Of a DNA stretch of 43,919 nucleotides, positions 26,585 to 35,221 are shown one piece after another. The notes below the pieces were generated by a model. It was not told the origin of the DNA. It saw only the letters and a program-made list of their open reading frames with translations, and ran no database searches. Position 1 is the first letter of the stretch. The number at the start of each line of letters is the position of its first letter. A program made the position numbers and the translations under genes. The DNA comes from DATDAW01 sp036524675 (lineage in GTDB: Bacteria > Verrucomicrobiota > Verrucomicrobiia > Chthoniobacterales > DASVRZ01): assembly GCA_036524675.1 (NCBI GenBank), contig DATDBU010000172.1, positions 1 to 43,919 on the forward strand, in the 5' to 3' direction.

Positions 26585-27787
26585 TCAATAGAGCAAATAG
26601 CGCAGCCGTTCCGCGCGGAAACGTTTTAAGTTTGGTCCCCAGCTTGCCGCAATTTTAGCGGGACTCACGCCGGACTGAATCTGTTCCCGGATCGATCGGC
26701 TGCCGCAGCATTTGTAGAAAATGTCCATCGCGTCGCTGTTGGTTCGCTGAAACATATCCCGGCCTGGAGCCGTGCGGTTCATGTAGGCGAGCATATTCAT
26801 CGAGAGCGCGCACAAATTGGTGCCTGTGCTGGGATCGATCCGGATGCGAACGCCGTTTGCGCCCTTGAAATTTGTCACCGGAGTGAAAGCGACCCCTGGA
26901 GTGTCCAGTTCTGACAAGTGGTTTGTGAATCGACGGGCATCAATCCACTCTGAGCCGAGAACTTCGAATGGTTCATTGGTATTGATGCCAAGCTCGCACG
27001 GGCTGAGTTCACCGATCAGTCCTGTCAGTGCGTAATAAAATGGCGAGGCGCCACGCGGGACATTGGGGGACGTTTGCACCCAGCGAAGGCCCGTGTCGCG
27101 CCATGTCATCGACCGATCCCAGCCGCGCATCTTCACTACGGTGAGCTTGCATTTCGGCCCCATCCAGCCGCGAGAATTGCTCATTTGCGCTAGCTCGCCC
27201 ACTGTCAATCCGTGCAGATAGGGCACGGGGAATTGTCCGACGAACGAAATCCATTGGCTTTCCATGCCTGGACCTTCGACGCGATTTCCGCCGAGCGGAT
27301 TCGGACGATCAAGAACGACAAATGGAATGCCGGCCTCGGCTGCCGCCTGCATGCAGCGGCCCATAGTGCTGATATATGTGTAGCTTCGGCTGCCGATATC
27401 CTGCATGTCATAAACGAGCACATCGATGCCTCGAAGCATTGCGGGCGTCGGCTTGCGCGTTGGACCATAGAGCGAAAATGCCGTCACACCCGTAAGGCGA
27501 TCCATGCGGGAGGCCACGTATTTGCCGGCCTTTTCCGTGCCATCGAGGCCGTGTTCCGGAGTAAAAAGTGCGACCAGCTTCACGCCACGAGCGTCGCGCA
27601 AAATCTTCCGGGTCTTGACGCCTTGAGAATCGACGCCGGTCTGGTTGGTAATCAATCCAACCCGCTTGTCCTGCAAAAGATCGAAATGGTTCGCTTCAAG
27701 GACGTCGATGCCGAGCATTACACGGGCGTTCGAGACGATCGTGACCGCAAAAAACATCGCCAGCGCGGCGAGGAACCGGTTAAACAT
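26585..27787 (-). CDS. namZ: NamZ-type exo-beta-N-acetylmuramidase (DUF1343)
   Basis: A 400-aa DUF1343 protein; characterised members release MurNAc from peptidoglycan fragments. Signal peptide at 1-22 (FLAALAMFFAVTIVSNA). Family landmarks are GLITNQTGVD, FTPEHGLDGT, VYDMQDIGSRSYTYI, LDRPNPLGG and PNVPRGASPFYYALTG. Its start is only 11 bp from the divergent nagZ start, so MurNAc and GlcNAc release are encoded side by side. Its stop is 12 bp before nadD's start. Secretion to the periplasm is inferred from the leader. Confidence 0.93.
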   Translation of the reverse strand: MFNRFLAALAMFFAVTIVSNARVMLGIDVLEANHFDLLQDKRVGLITNQTGVDSQGVKTRKILRDARGVKLVALFTPEHGLDGTEKAGKYVASRMDRLTGVTAFSLYGPTRKPTPAMLRGIDVLVYDMQDIGSRSYTYISTMGRCMQAAAEAGIPFVVLDRPNPLGGNRVEGPGMESQWISFVGQFPVPYLHGLTVGELAQMSNSRGWMGPKCKLTVVKMRGWDRSMTWRDTGLRWVQTSPNVPRGASPFYYALTGLIGELSPCELGINTNEPFEVLGSEWIDARRFTNHLSELDTPGVAFTPVTNFKGANGVRIRIDPSTGTNLCALSMNMLAYMNRTAPGRDMFQRTNSDAMDIFYKCCGSRSIREQIQSGVSPAKIAASWGPNLKRFRAERLRYLLY

Positions 27788-27798
27788 GCGCCCACCGT

Positions 27799-28899
27799 AT
27801 GAAACCCGCTCCGCTCGGTCAACTGCTCCTCTCCGGCGTTCCCGGGACTGTTCTCGATCCCGTCACAGCCGATTTTTTTCGCCGCATTCAACCGGGTGGT
27901 TTTATCCTTTTCGGACGCAACATTCAGTCCGCGAAGCAGTTGCGAAAGCTCATCGACGACCTCCGCGATTTGTCCGACATCGAGCCGATCATCACCATCG
28001 ACCAGGAAGGTGGCCGCGTTTCACGCTTAAAGCTTATCGGAAACGAACCGCCGAATGCCGTCCAGCTCCGGGATACAGACGACCTCGATCTCATTCGCCG
28101 GCATGGCTCCGTCACAGGCAGATTGTTGCGCCTCTTCGGGTTCAACCTCGATTTGTGCCCGGTGCTCGATATTTCGTTTGATGACGAAGCGGACAACTCT
28201 CTGCGCGGCCGCTGTTACGGAAGGACCGTCGCGGAAGTGATCACCAAAGCGGGTGCTTTTAACGATGCTTTGCGCGCGGAAGGTGTTGCCAGTTGCGGCA
28301 AACATTTCCCTGGATACGCCGCGGCACAGGTCGATCCGCATCATGATTTGCCGGTGATCAAACGCTCGCGTGCCGACCTGGATGCGACGGAACTTGCGAT
28401 CTTCAAGCATTTTGCGCCGCTCGTGGATTCCATGATGGTCTCTCACGCGTTCTATCCGGCCATCGACTCAGAAAAGCTGCCTGCGTCGCTCTCGCTGAAG
28501 ACGATCCAAGGCATTCTTCGCAAGGAACACGGTTTTCACGGGTTGGTCATGACCGACGACCTGGACATGGGGGCGATTTTGAACGAGTTCGGTCTTGAGG
28601 AAACGATCCATCGTTGCCTGGGAGCCGGGAACGATCTGGCGATGATTTGTCACCGCCTTGAAGCCGTCGAAGAAGCCAGCCGGATTCTGGAAAGCGTCGA
28701 TTCGGCCATCCTCGATCGCGCCCTGAATGGCGTCGCGAAATTCAAGGAAAATCTTGTTCCGCCCGATCCATTTTCGATTGAAGCGCATCAGTCTCTCGAC
28801 ACTGAGGTCTGGCAATTGCGCGTGGACACACTCGGTCCCGAAGCCGCTGCCATGCGGAGTCCAGAAGACGGAAAGCGTTCTCCGGTTGAGATTTATTGA
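27799..28899 (+). CDS. nagZ: Beta-N-acetylglucosaminidase NagZ (GH3)
   Basis: A 366-aa glycoside hydrolase family 3 enzyme removing GlcNAc from muropeptides. IDQEGGRVSRL near 68, KHFPGY (168-173), the Asp179-x-His181 dyad (VDPHHDLP) and a TDDLDMGA loop holding the nucleophile Asp253 or Asp254 are visible. Family members usually have G-H-G after KHFP; here it is G-Y-A with a shifted loop. No signal peptide, so cytoplasmic. Convergent with Uma2; head to head with namZ. Confidence 0.95.
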   Translation: MKPAPLGQLLLSGVPGTVLDPVTADFFRRIQPGGFILFGRNIQSAKQLRKLIDDLRDLSDIEPIITIDQEGGRVSRLKLIGNEPPNAVQLRDTDDLDLIRRHGSVTGRLLRLFGFNLDLCPVLDISFDDEADNSLRGRCYGRTVAEVITKAGAFNDALRAEGVASCGKHFPGYAAAQVDPHHDLPVIKRSRADLDATELAIFKHFAPLVDSMMVSHAFYPAIDSEKLPASLSLKTIQGILRKEHGFHGLVMTDDLDMGAILNEFGLEETIHRCLGAGNDLAMICHRLEAVEEASRILESVDSAILDRALNGVAKFKENLVPPDPFSIEAHQSLDTEVWQLRVDTLGPEAAAMRSPEDGKRSPVEIY

Positions 28900-28931
28900 G
28901 ATATAAGCGCTCCGCGCGAAATCTCTTTTTG

Positions 28932-29510
28932 CTATATCGCTGTCCGCTGATAGATCGCGTCCATGGAAATGGAAAAATCGAGTTCCGGAATACGCAATGT
29001 TTGGCCGTTCTCCGGCAGGATTTCGCGCGCCCAATGTTTCCAGTCGGCGCCGGATCGGCGGTAAATGGTCACTTCGCGAACGTCCTGAGCGACGAGGACA
29101 TAAGTGTGCAGCTGGGGGATTGCTTCGTAGGCGATTCGTTTTTCACGGCGATCCGTGCGCTCGGTCGCGGGAGAAAGGACTTCGAAAACCACCGACGGCG
29201 TGTCGCAGTAATATTTGTGCTGACCGCGAGGGTCGCAGTTCACCATGACGTCTGGATAGTAAAACCAGTCCTCATCGTTCAGTCGGAGGTGGGCCTTCAT
29301 GTCGTTCATGAACGGTTCGCGGAGCTTGCTTTCGAGATGTCCGTGAAGCCGGCTAAAGATATTCCCTGCGATCCGATTGTGATCCGTACTCGTCCCCGCC
29401 ATCGCATAAACGTTTCCTCCCAGATATTCGTGGCGAACTTCGCTCAGGAGTTCGCCCTCCAAATACTCTTCCGGGCTGATCCAATGCGAAATTTCGGTCA
29501 CCGCGGTCAT
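28932..29510 (-). CDS. Uma2 family (restriction-endonuclease-like) protein
   Basis: A 192-aa protein of the Uma2 family, a PD-(D/E)XK nuclease-like fold of unknown function that is frequent in cyanobacteria and Verrucomicrobiota. Landmarks are EYLEGELLSEVRHEYLGG at about 14, FYYPDVMVNCDP near 83 and PSVVFEVLSPATERTDR near 105 followed by KRIAYEAIPQL, holding the D and E-x-K-like residues. ATG 29510 was taken because the 18 codons upstream are unlike the family. It lies 43 bp downstream of the Lrp-type gene. Confidence 0.9.
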   Translation of the reverse strand: MTAVTEISHWISPEEYLEGELLSEVRHEYLGGNVYAMAGTSTDHNRIAGNIFSRLHGHLESKLREPFMNDMKAHLRLNDEDWFYYPDVMVNCDPRGQHKYYCDTPSVVFEVLSPATERTDRREKRIAYEAIPQLHTYVLVAQDVREVTIYRRSGADWKHWAREILPENGQTLRIPELDFSISMDAIYQRTAI

Positions 29511-29553
29511 GTGCGGAGTGTAGCGGGGGAGTGAGGGAAAAGTCAATCCGCCG

Positions 29554-30039
29554 TTACGGCGCAACGGCCAGCCGGCCGCTGGCGGCTTCCTTGCGGGCGA
29601 GAATGCCGTTGGACTTGTAGGTTTTAAGCCGAAAACTGGTTGCCGTGCTTAGCACGCCTTCGATGGTGGAGAGTTTCTCGGTTACGAACATCGCGATATC
29701 GCGCAAGTCGCTTCCTTCGACCACTACCATCAAATCGTATCCGCCGCTCATGAGGTAACAGCTCCTCACCTGTTGAAATTGCGAAATCCGATCTGCCAGC
29801 CGGTCAAAACCGCCACCTCTCTCGGGCGTGATCCGTACCTCGATAACAGCGGTCACATTCTTTGAATCCGCTCTTTCTTCATCCAGAATGGCCTGGTAGC
29901 CTAGAATAATCCCATCCCGCTCCAGTTCGGCGATGCGCTGGGTGACTTCAGGCACCGTGGAGTTCAATTGTCGCGCGATATCATCCTTCGACACGTGAGC
30001 GTTTTCCTGCAAAATGTCCAGAAGCTTGGAGTCGTTCAT
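29554..30039 (-). CDS. Lrp/AsnC family regulator
   Basis: A 161-aa feast/famine regulator with an HTH at about 15-50 (SKDDIARQLNSTVPEVTQRIAE) and a RAM ligand domain from 65. The RAM region has GGYDLMVVVEGSDLRD at about 110. AsnC-type proteins often regulate their own gene. A strong inverted repeat (30045-30144) lies directly upstream of this start and downstream of pfkA. The amino-acid effector is unknown. Confidence 0.93.
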   Translation of the reverse strand: MNDSKLLDILQENAHVSKDDIARQLNSTVPEVTQRIAELERDGIILGYQAILDEERADSKNVTAVIEVRITPERGGGFDRLADRISQFQQVRSCYLMSGGYDLMVVVEGSDLRDIAMFVTEKLSTIEGVLSTATSFRLKTYKSNGILARKEAASGRLAVAP

Positions 30040-30044
30040 TTGAG

Positions 30045-30144
30045 AGTCTTAAGTTTGTAAGTCTATAAGTCTTAAGCGGAGATTATTGAACGGAGAAGGT
30101 ACCGTTGGTGACCTGAAAGTCTTAAGGTTTACAAACTTAAGACT
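30045..30144. promoter_or_regulatory. Nested inverted repeats upstream of the Lrp gene
   Basis: The arms AGTCTTAAGTTTGTAA (30045-30060) and TTACAAACTTAAGACT (30129-30144) pair perfectly over 16 bases, with a 68-base interior. The core AGTCTTAAG also recurs inside the interior, near 30068-30077 and 30118-30126, and the palindrome CTTAAG appears repeatedly up to 30150. The block spans the gap between pfkA and the Lrp start. It could be an AsnC operator, a hairpin terminator for pfkA or a mobile palindrome. Confidence 0.6.
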
Positions 30145-30151
30145 TAAGACT

Positions 30152-31240
30152 TTAGGGTGTTGTGTCCCCGAACGATATATCCACCGCCCTCGCCATTTGC
30201 ACCATTTGATGATCGGGTGCCACGGTTCGGAGCTTGTTTACGGCATCGGAAATGGGGACATCGAGGACTTCATAGTTTTGATAGGAAACCATGCGGCCAA
30301 ATTTGGATTCGACGATCATTTCTACGGCGTGAACTCCGAAACGCGTTCCCAAAATCCGATCCAGAGTTGTCGGCGCGCCGCCGCGTTGCAAGTGACCCAG
30401 TACACAGGTCCGTGTTTCTTTGCCGGTGAGCTCCGCGACTTCGTGAGCGACCTGTTCGCCGATGCCGCCGAGGCGATGTTCGCCACTCTTTGTCTCAGCA
30501 AAGACTGGCCGCCCCGTCCGGGGATAAGCACCTTCGGATATCACGATCATCGTACTGAGACAGCCCTCCGATTCACGTTTGCGGACCATTTCGGCGACGT
30601 GTTCGTAATCGAAAGGTATTTCCGGAATGAGAATGATATCTGCGCCACCTGCGAGCCCGCCATAGAGACCAATCCAGCCAGCGTGCCGGCCCATTACTTC
30701 GAGAACCATGACCCGTTTGTGGCTCGAAGCCGTAGTGTGCAGACGGTCCAACGCATCCGCAACGCATGCGACGGCTGAGTCAAAACCGAAGGTCATGGCT
30801 GTTGCTTCGAGGTCGTTGTCGATGGTCTTCGGGACGCCGATCATCGGAAATCCTTCGTCAAACAGCTGCAGCGCCGTCGTGAGCGAACCATCGCCGCCGA
30901 TGGCGATCAGGGCTTCCAGATTCAAATCGGAAACCGTTTGACGCGCTTGAGCGATGACTTCCGCCGGCACAGCCATCTTGTTTCCCATGCCGACTTTGGT
31001 GACGAAATGTCCACGGTTTGTGGTGCCGATGATCGTGCCACCCAAGTGCATGATCCCTGCCGTTGTTTTGCGATTCAATTCCATCGTTCGCGCGGGAGGC
31101 AGCATGCCTTCGTAGCCGTCAATGAAACCGATAACTTCCCAGTCCAAGCGTTCCGCAGCGCGGACAACGCCGCGTAGAACGGCATTCAAGCCGGGGCAAT
31201 CGCCGCCGCTTGTGAGGACTCCAATGCGTTTGGTCGCCAT
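30152..31240 (-). CDS. pfkA: 6-phosphofructokinase, mixed G104/K124 type
   Basis: A 362-aa PFK-A family enzyme phosphorylating fructose 6-phosphate. RIGVLTSGGDCPGLNAVLRG at the N-terminus, GGDGSLTTA, PKTIDNDLEAT and MGRHAGWI are present. In E. coli numbering the donor-site residue 104 is Gly (GGDGS, ATP-like) but residue 124 is Lys (PKTIDND, as in pyrophosphate-dependent enzymes). The phosphate donor therefore cannot be fixed by sequence. ATG 31240 was chosen; the 69 upstream codons overlap the previous gene and are unlike PFK. It follows the peptidase gene by 14 bp. Confidence 0.93.
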   Translation of the reverse strand: MATKRIGVLTSGGDCPGLNAVLRGVVRAAERLDWEVIGFIDGYEGMLPPARTMELNRKTTAGIMHLGGTIIGTTNRGHFVTKVGMGNKMAVPAEVIAQARQTVSDLNLEALIAIGGDGSLTTALQLFDEGFPMIGVPKTIDNDLEATAMTFGFDSAVACVADALDRLHTTASSHKRVMVLEVMGRHAGWIGLYGGLAGGADIILIPEIPFDYEHVAEMVRKRESEGCLSTMIVISEGAYPRTGRPVFAETKSGEHRLGGIGEQVAHEVAELTGKETRTCVLGHLQRGGAPTTLDRILGTRFGVHAVEMIVESKFGRMVSYQNYEVLDVPISDAVNKLRTVAPDHQMVQMARAVDISFGDTTP

Positions 31241-31254
31241 TTTTGTTGGTAATT

Positions 31255-32208
31255 CTAGCGTTGCGTTTTGATCCGGCCTGCTGCCCAGCTGCGTTCGAGC
31301 TGCCAGGCGCGTCCCATCAGATGGCGTCCGGCGAAAAATCGATCGTTTGCCCCAAGGATTACGACGCTTACCCGGCGTGGCGTCACGTAAAATCTGCCAT
31401 TGATTTGGCGCGATGCCGGCGCCTGCGATGCCGAAATAATCAGGCAATCGCCTGCGTTCGCCGTGCGGCCGGTTTTCACCCCGTCGATGCCTTCGACTCC
31501 CAAAAGTTCGTTGGTATTACGCAGGAGATATTGCATCTGTTGAAGATTGCGGACGATCGTAATTTTCCGTTCTTTTTGAGAAACGTAGAACTGGAAACCC
31601 TTGTCGGCCATGGCGTATTTCGTGAGTCTTGCGAGGTCGTCCGAAGTGGAATACGGGAGTTTACCTTCGCTGGGCTCCATGCCGGTGGGGTTCAGGAAAA
31701 GCGTGCGCTCCATACCAAGCCGGCGGGCGAGGGCGTTCATCTGTGCAACAAACGAGTCCACCACGTTGAGGTCGCTGGTTCTGATGGTTTGCCCGATATG
31801 GGCAGCCAATGTATACGCCGCAATGTTGTCGGACTGAAGAAGCGCGCAATAAATCAGATCCCGCAGCGATACGGCGTCTCCGGGATATAGTCCGACGGGA
31901 TTGACGCCACCCACGCGCATGGCCGCCGGTGGGACGACGACCCATCCCGAGAGGTCGACATTTCTACTCTTCGCCCAGTCGAGAGCAATCTTAGCAGTGG
32001 CGATTTTGGTCAAACTCGCGATCTGACGCTTTTTATGGCCGTTGAACGACTCCAGGACGGTTCCGGTTTCATTGTCGATAATGGTGTAAGCGGTTGCGCC
32101 GTGGGTTCTTTCGGATTCTCGGCTAAACGCAGAGAAAACGGTGGCAAATGAAAAAGCGATGCAGACCAGGAGACAACCAATCCGGTTTCGACGGGATAAA
32201 GTGAACAT
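31255..32208 (-). CDS. D-alanyl-D-alanine carboxypeptidase-like serine peptidase (S11)
   Basis: A 317-aa penicillin-binding-protein-type peptidase trimming peptidoglycan stem peptides. The SxxK motif is S65-L-T-K68, SxN is S126-D-N128, and KTG is 245-247. The N-terminus has a signal or anchor (about 9-27, IGCLLVCIAFSFATVFSAF). No C-terminal membrane-binding domain is seen, so it is shorter than DacA types. ATG 32208 is preferred over GTG 32271. It sits between a small membrane protein gene (68 bp) and pfkA (14 bp), probably one operon. Confidence 0.92.
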   Translation of the reverse strand: MFTLSRRNRIGCLLVCIAFSFATVFSAFSRESERTHGATAYTIIDNETGTVLESFNGHKKRQIASLTKIATAKIALDWAKSRNVDLSGWVVVPPAAMRVGGVNPVGLYPGDAVSLRDLIYCALLQSDNIAAYTLAAHIGQTIRTSDLNVVDSFVAQMNALARRLGMERTLFLNPTGMEPSEGKLPYSTSDDLARLTKYAMADKGFQFYVSQKERKITIVRNLQQMQYLLRNTNELLGVEGIDGVKTGRTANAGDCLIISASQAPASRQINGRFYVTPRRVSVVILGANDRFFAGRHLMGRAWQLERSWAAGRIKTQR

Positions 32209-32276
32209 GCGCAGCAAAAGTCGGCACAGTTTATGGAACGTTTTTGGCTTGGCAATGACAAAGCCTGGCACGTTCG

Positions 32277-32642
32277 CTACTCGACCGAGGCTTTCGGAAT
32301 GGTGTAAGGATCGCCTATTTTCAGCGAGTCGTAAGTCTCTTTGTCGATCCAGACGTTGTAAATTTCCCCGTCAGATAGGGCGCGGACTTTAATCAGCCAG
32401 ACTCCGCTCTTGTCCGTTGCCTGCAGGCCGCCCGATCCAATCGTGATTTGGCGTTCTTCTTGCGGAATAAATTTTTTCTCCACGATGATGCCGTTGATGC
32501 TGGAAGAAATCGCTCCGGTGCCAAGATTCAATACTCCATAAATAATCGCGGCCAAAACCAGTGCTCCAGTGGCGATGGCGATCCAAAGGTCGCGTCTTTG
32601 CGTCGAACGCACGACGACGCGGTTTTTCTCGGGCGAATTCAC
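32277..32642 (-). CDS. Small one-TM protein, unknown
   Basis: A 121-aa protein with a basic N-terminus, one span at about 19-39 (WIAIATGALVLAAIIYGVL) and an extracytoplasmic beta-rich domain (about 55-121; IIVEKKFIPQEERQITIG, VRALSDGEIYNVWID). It starts at GTG 32642, overlapping the AI-2E permease stop by four bases, which fixes the start by coupling. No family is recognised. It shares an operon with the permease, S11 peptidase and pfkA, which suggests an envelope role. Confidence 0.7.
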   Translation of the reverse strand: MNSPEKNRVVVRSTQRRDLWIAIATGALVLAAIIYGVLNLGTGAISSSINGIIVEKKFIPQEERQITIGSGGLQATDKSGVWLIKVRALSDGEIYNVWIDKETYDSLKIGDPYTIPKASVE

Positions 32643-33916
32643 GGACCGTTGACGGCAGGGACAAGAGGCTCGTCCTTTTCGGTTTTCAGCCAGACGTAAC
32701 GGGTAAGCAACACTTTCAAAGTGGCTGTGAGCGGGATGGCAAGAATCGCACCCAGCAGACCGCCCAGCAAAAGGCTCCACGCAAACACCGAAATGATGAT
32801 GGTCATCGGATGCAAACCGACGCTTTCACCGACGATCTTGGGCGAAATGAAAATGCCTTCGATCTGCTGGACCGCGATGAAGATGATCGTGACGGCCAGC
32901 GGATGCTGCCAATCCTTGAATTCAATCGCGGCAATAATCACCGCCGGCAACCAGCACAGGATGATACCGAGATAGGGGATGATACACAGAAAACACACCA
33001 TCAACCCGATAAGCAGGGCAAATGGCAGTCCCATGATAAGAAGGGCTGTTCCCGTGAGAATGCCGTCAATGATGCTCACGAGCAGTTGTCCCCGGAAAAA
33101 GGCGATGAGGTATCCGTTGATTTCCTCGATAACGACGACGACTTCGTCCTTGAACCGGGACGCGCGCAGCGGCAGATAGCCGCTCCAGTTTTCCGCGATG
33201 TTATCCGCGTCTTTGAGGAAAAAGAACAGGTAAACGGGGACGATAAATAGTCCGACGATAAAACCGAAAGCGCCCAAAAATCCGCCGATACTGCCCTGGA
33301 CGATCTGCCAAGCTTTTGCCGAAACGGTCGGGATTTGATCCTGAATCCATTTCTGCGCTTCGGGACCGAACAGAACGTTCATTGGATCCGTGGCTTCGGG
33401 GCTTGGTTCCGGTTTTGCCAATTCAGATTCTTGCGGAGCCGTTGGCGCCGGCGTCGCCAGTGAGAGCGGAGCCGGTGATGGCGTTGCCTTGTGCTCGCGC
33501 TTGAATGGCCCCCAGTCTGGAAGCCGCGGTGCGTATTTACGGGCGTTTTCCTCGATCAAAACCCGCACTTTAGAAACAATACCGGGAACATCTTTGCCGA
33601 ATCGGACGCTTTGATCGTAAACCGCCGGCACCACCCAGATAAGAACGCCTGTGATCGCCATGATGAACACCGCGAAAACGATAATCACGGACGGCACGCG
33701 CGGGATTTTTCGCTGAACAAGCCAGGCAACAAGCGGCTCCATAAGGTAGGCCAGCACACCCGCGACGGCGACGGGCAGCAGTAACGGCTGCAGAAACGAA
33801 AGTGTCTTCCCCGTGAGATAAATCACCAGCACGACGAGTGCCGCGATGACAAGCATCGAGAGACCTGTAATGGCGGTCCAAAGCGTGCGTTTCTGCCAGG
33901 GCGTCGGTGTTTGCAT
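32639..33916 (-). CDS. AI-2E family transporter (PerM/TqsA-like permease)
   Basis: A 425-aa integral membrane protein of the AI-2E exporter/permease family. N-terminal spans are at about 14-60, then 75-100, with a large loop (about 130-190) rich in Pro/Ala/Glu. A cluster of spans follows from about 215 (GFIVGLFIVPVYLFFFLKDA, then GLMVCFLCIIPYLGIIL) with the family's IPYLG and QQIEG signatures. The long acidic/PA loop is larger than usual. Substrate is not predictable: the family includes Na+/H+ antiporter-like and autoinducer exporters. First gene of the operon reaching pfkA. Confidence 0.93.
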   Translation of the reverse strand: MQTPTPWQKRTLWTAITGLSMLVIAALVVLVIYLTGKTLSFLQPLLLPVAVAGVLAYLMEPLVAWLVQRKIPRVPSVIIVFAVFIMAITGVLIWVVPAVYDQSVRFGKDVPGIVSKVRVLIEENARKYAPRLPDWGPFKREHKATPSPAPLSLATPAPTAPQESELAKPEPSPEATDPMNVLFGPEAQKWIQDQIPTVSAKAWQIVQGSIGGFLGAFGFIVGLFIVPVYLFFFLKDADNIAENWSGYLPLRASRFKDEVVVVIEEINGYLIAFFRGQLLVSIIDGILTGTALLIMGLPFALLIGLMVCFLCIIPYLGIILCWLPAVIIAAIEFKDWQHPLAVTIIFIAVQQIEGIFISPKIVGESVGLHPMTIIISVFAWSLLLGGLLGAILAIPLTATLKVLLTRYVWLKTEKDEPLVPAVNGP

Positions 33917-34095
33917 TTAATAATCGGAGATCGCAGGCAGCTTATAAAAGGAACGCGTGATTTCAGCAACTTCCGCGTGATTCTGGATGACATCCAAAAA
34001 CTTGGATATTTCCCTGGAGCGCCGAAGGCCGTTTCCTGAAGAGGAAAGATTCACATTTTTGATGTCCTGAAAGCGAGCGCTCATCCGTTATATCT

Positions 34096-34118
34096 TTGAG
34101 CCGAAGGAGTCGGCTCAA
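34096..34118 (+). promoter_or_regulatory. Hairpin with AAGGAG in its loop, before DUF1579
   Basis: TTGAGCCG (34096-34103) pairs with CGGCTCAA (34111-34118) around the loop AAGGAGT. The AAGGAG lies 8 bases before an ATG (34118) that opens a three-codon reading (ATG AAC CGC TAA). The real gene starts at 34144 without its own clear ribosome site, so this may be a translational leader. It may equally be chance. Confidence 0.3.
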
Positions 34119-34143
34119 TGAACCGCTAACCCAACTAAAAAAT

Positions 34144-34668
34144 ATGAGCACTATCACTGAAGAACCCCCAACACAGAACGCGTCGCCTTGTGGCGAACTG
34201 CCCGGTCCCGTCGCCGAGCACGCGTGGCTCCAAAAATTCGTGGGCGAATGGGAGTCGGAGGGCGAGATGTATATGGTCCCCGGCGAGCCGGCCACGCCAA
34301 TCAAGGGCGTCGAAAGCGCCCGCTTGATCGGCGGCTTCTGGCTCCTCTCGCAAATCAAGAGCACGACCGACTTTCCCTACGAGCAAATCCTCACCATCGG
34401 CTACGATCCCGCGAAGAAAAAATATATCGGAACGGTAATTGACAGCATGACCAGCCATATCTGGCAGTACGAAGGCGCGGTGGACGCGACGGGTAACATT
34501 CTGACGTGGGAAACGGAAGGTCCTGTCCCCAGCCCTGAAAAGCCGTCCAAATTCCGCGACGTGACGGAGTTTAAGAGCCCCGATCACAAAGTCTTTACCT
34601 CGTCGATTCAAGGACCGGACGGTTCATGGAATACGATGATGACCATCAACATTCGACGGAAGAAATAG
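34144..34668 (+). CDS. DUF1579 domain protein
   Basis: A 174-aa DUF1579 (lipocalin-like beta-barrel) protein. AEHAWLQKFVGEWESEGE near residue 23 is the hallmark, followed by RLIGGFWLLSQIKST, ILTIGYDPAKKKYIGT and WNTMMTINIRRKK. No signal peptide. Such barrels usually bind small hydrophobic ligands; no activity is known. It stands alone, transcribed away from the AI-2E operon. Confidence 0.88.
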   Translation: MSTITEEPPTQNASPCGELPGPVAEHAWLQKFVGEWESEGEMYMVPGEPATPIKGVESARLIGGFWLLSQIKSTTDFPYEQILTIGYDPAKKKYIGTVIDSMTSHIWQYEGAVDATGNILTWETEGPVPSPEKPSKFRDVTEFKSPDHKVFTSSIQGPDGSWNTMMTINIRRKK

Positions 34669-34702
34669 GAACGCGGCGGCTGGCCGTGAGCGTTGCAAAG
34701 TT

Positions 34703-34729
34703 GTAGCCGGGTTCACCGAACCCGGCTAC
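34703..34729 (+). terminator. 11-bp hairpin downstream of DUF1579
   Basis: GTAGCCGGGTT (34703-34713), loop CACCG, then AACCCGGCTAC (34719-34729), 34 bases after the DUF1579 stop. The stem is perfect but no T-run follows, so it may be an intergenic palindromic repeat rather than a true terminator. Confidence 0.45.
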
Positions 34730-34888
34730 GAAGCTTCTACGTTCTCGAATGGGCCGATGTGGATGGCGAAGCCAGGAAGGGCACGGGCGGGCCCGTGGAG
34801 TTGATTCTCCGCCTGCCTAATGTTGAAAGGCGAAGCTATCCTCAAGCTACAGCAGCGGGAGATACCCCCGGGATGCGATGTCAAAAAA

Positions 34889-34905
34889 CGATCCCGTCGG
34901 GATCG
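34889..34905. repeat. Short perfect hairpin
   Basis: CGATCCC, loop GTC, GGGATCG: a seven-pair stem in the gene-free region. No gene-regulatory position is obvious. Confidence 0.35.
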
Positions 34906-35221
34906 AAGCTCGGTCGTTTGTCTCGGAGGAGAGGAATATCCAAAGACGTGTTCAACCCAGTTGCTCGGGAGTGCCGTGTGGTCGAAAACACGCACAAAGT
35001 TGGCGGAAAGTGAATGTCGTTTGGCGCGTGCGGCTAGTTACTTTTGTGAAGAGATGGGCAACATTGGTGGAGTAATGAAGCCAAAACCACTCATCCAAAA
35101 GGGAGGCATCCCTCGGGCGGTAAGACAACCGGCTCGACGATCATTTTACACTTTCGCCCAACGGGCCTGACCAACGCCGGACTTAGCCGAACACAGGGAC
35201 TTTTGCCTCCGCTTAACCGCC

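Larger units (their letters stand above)
34669..35221. other. Gene-free region with hairpins
   Basis: No gene with recognisable character is seen between DUF1579 and the AraC-type gene. Two strong hairpins are listed separately. The rest, including a run of RR/KR-rich translation on the plus strand near 34890-35160, looks like decayed intergenic DNA. Confidence 0.5.

Noticed and set aside
34820..35170. Plus-strand reading in the gene-free region
   Set aside because: No family motif, low-complexity basic runs and hairpins inside.
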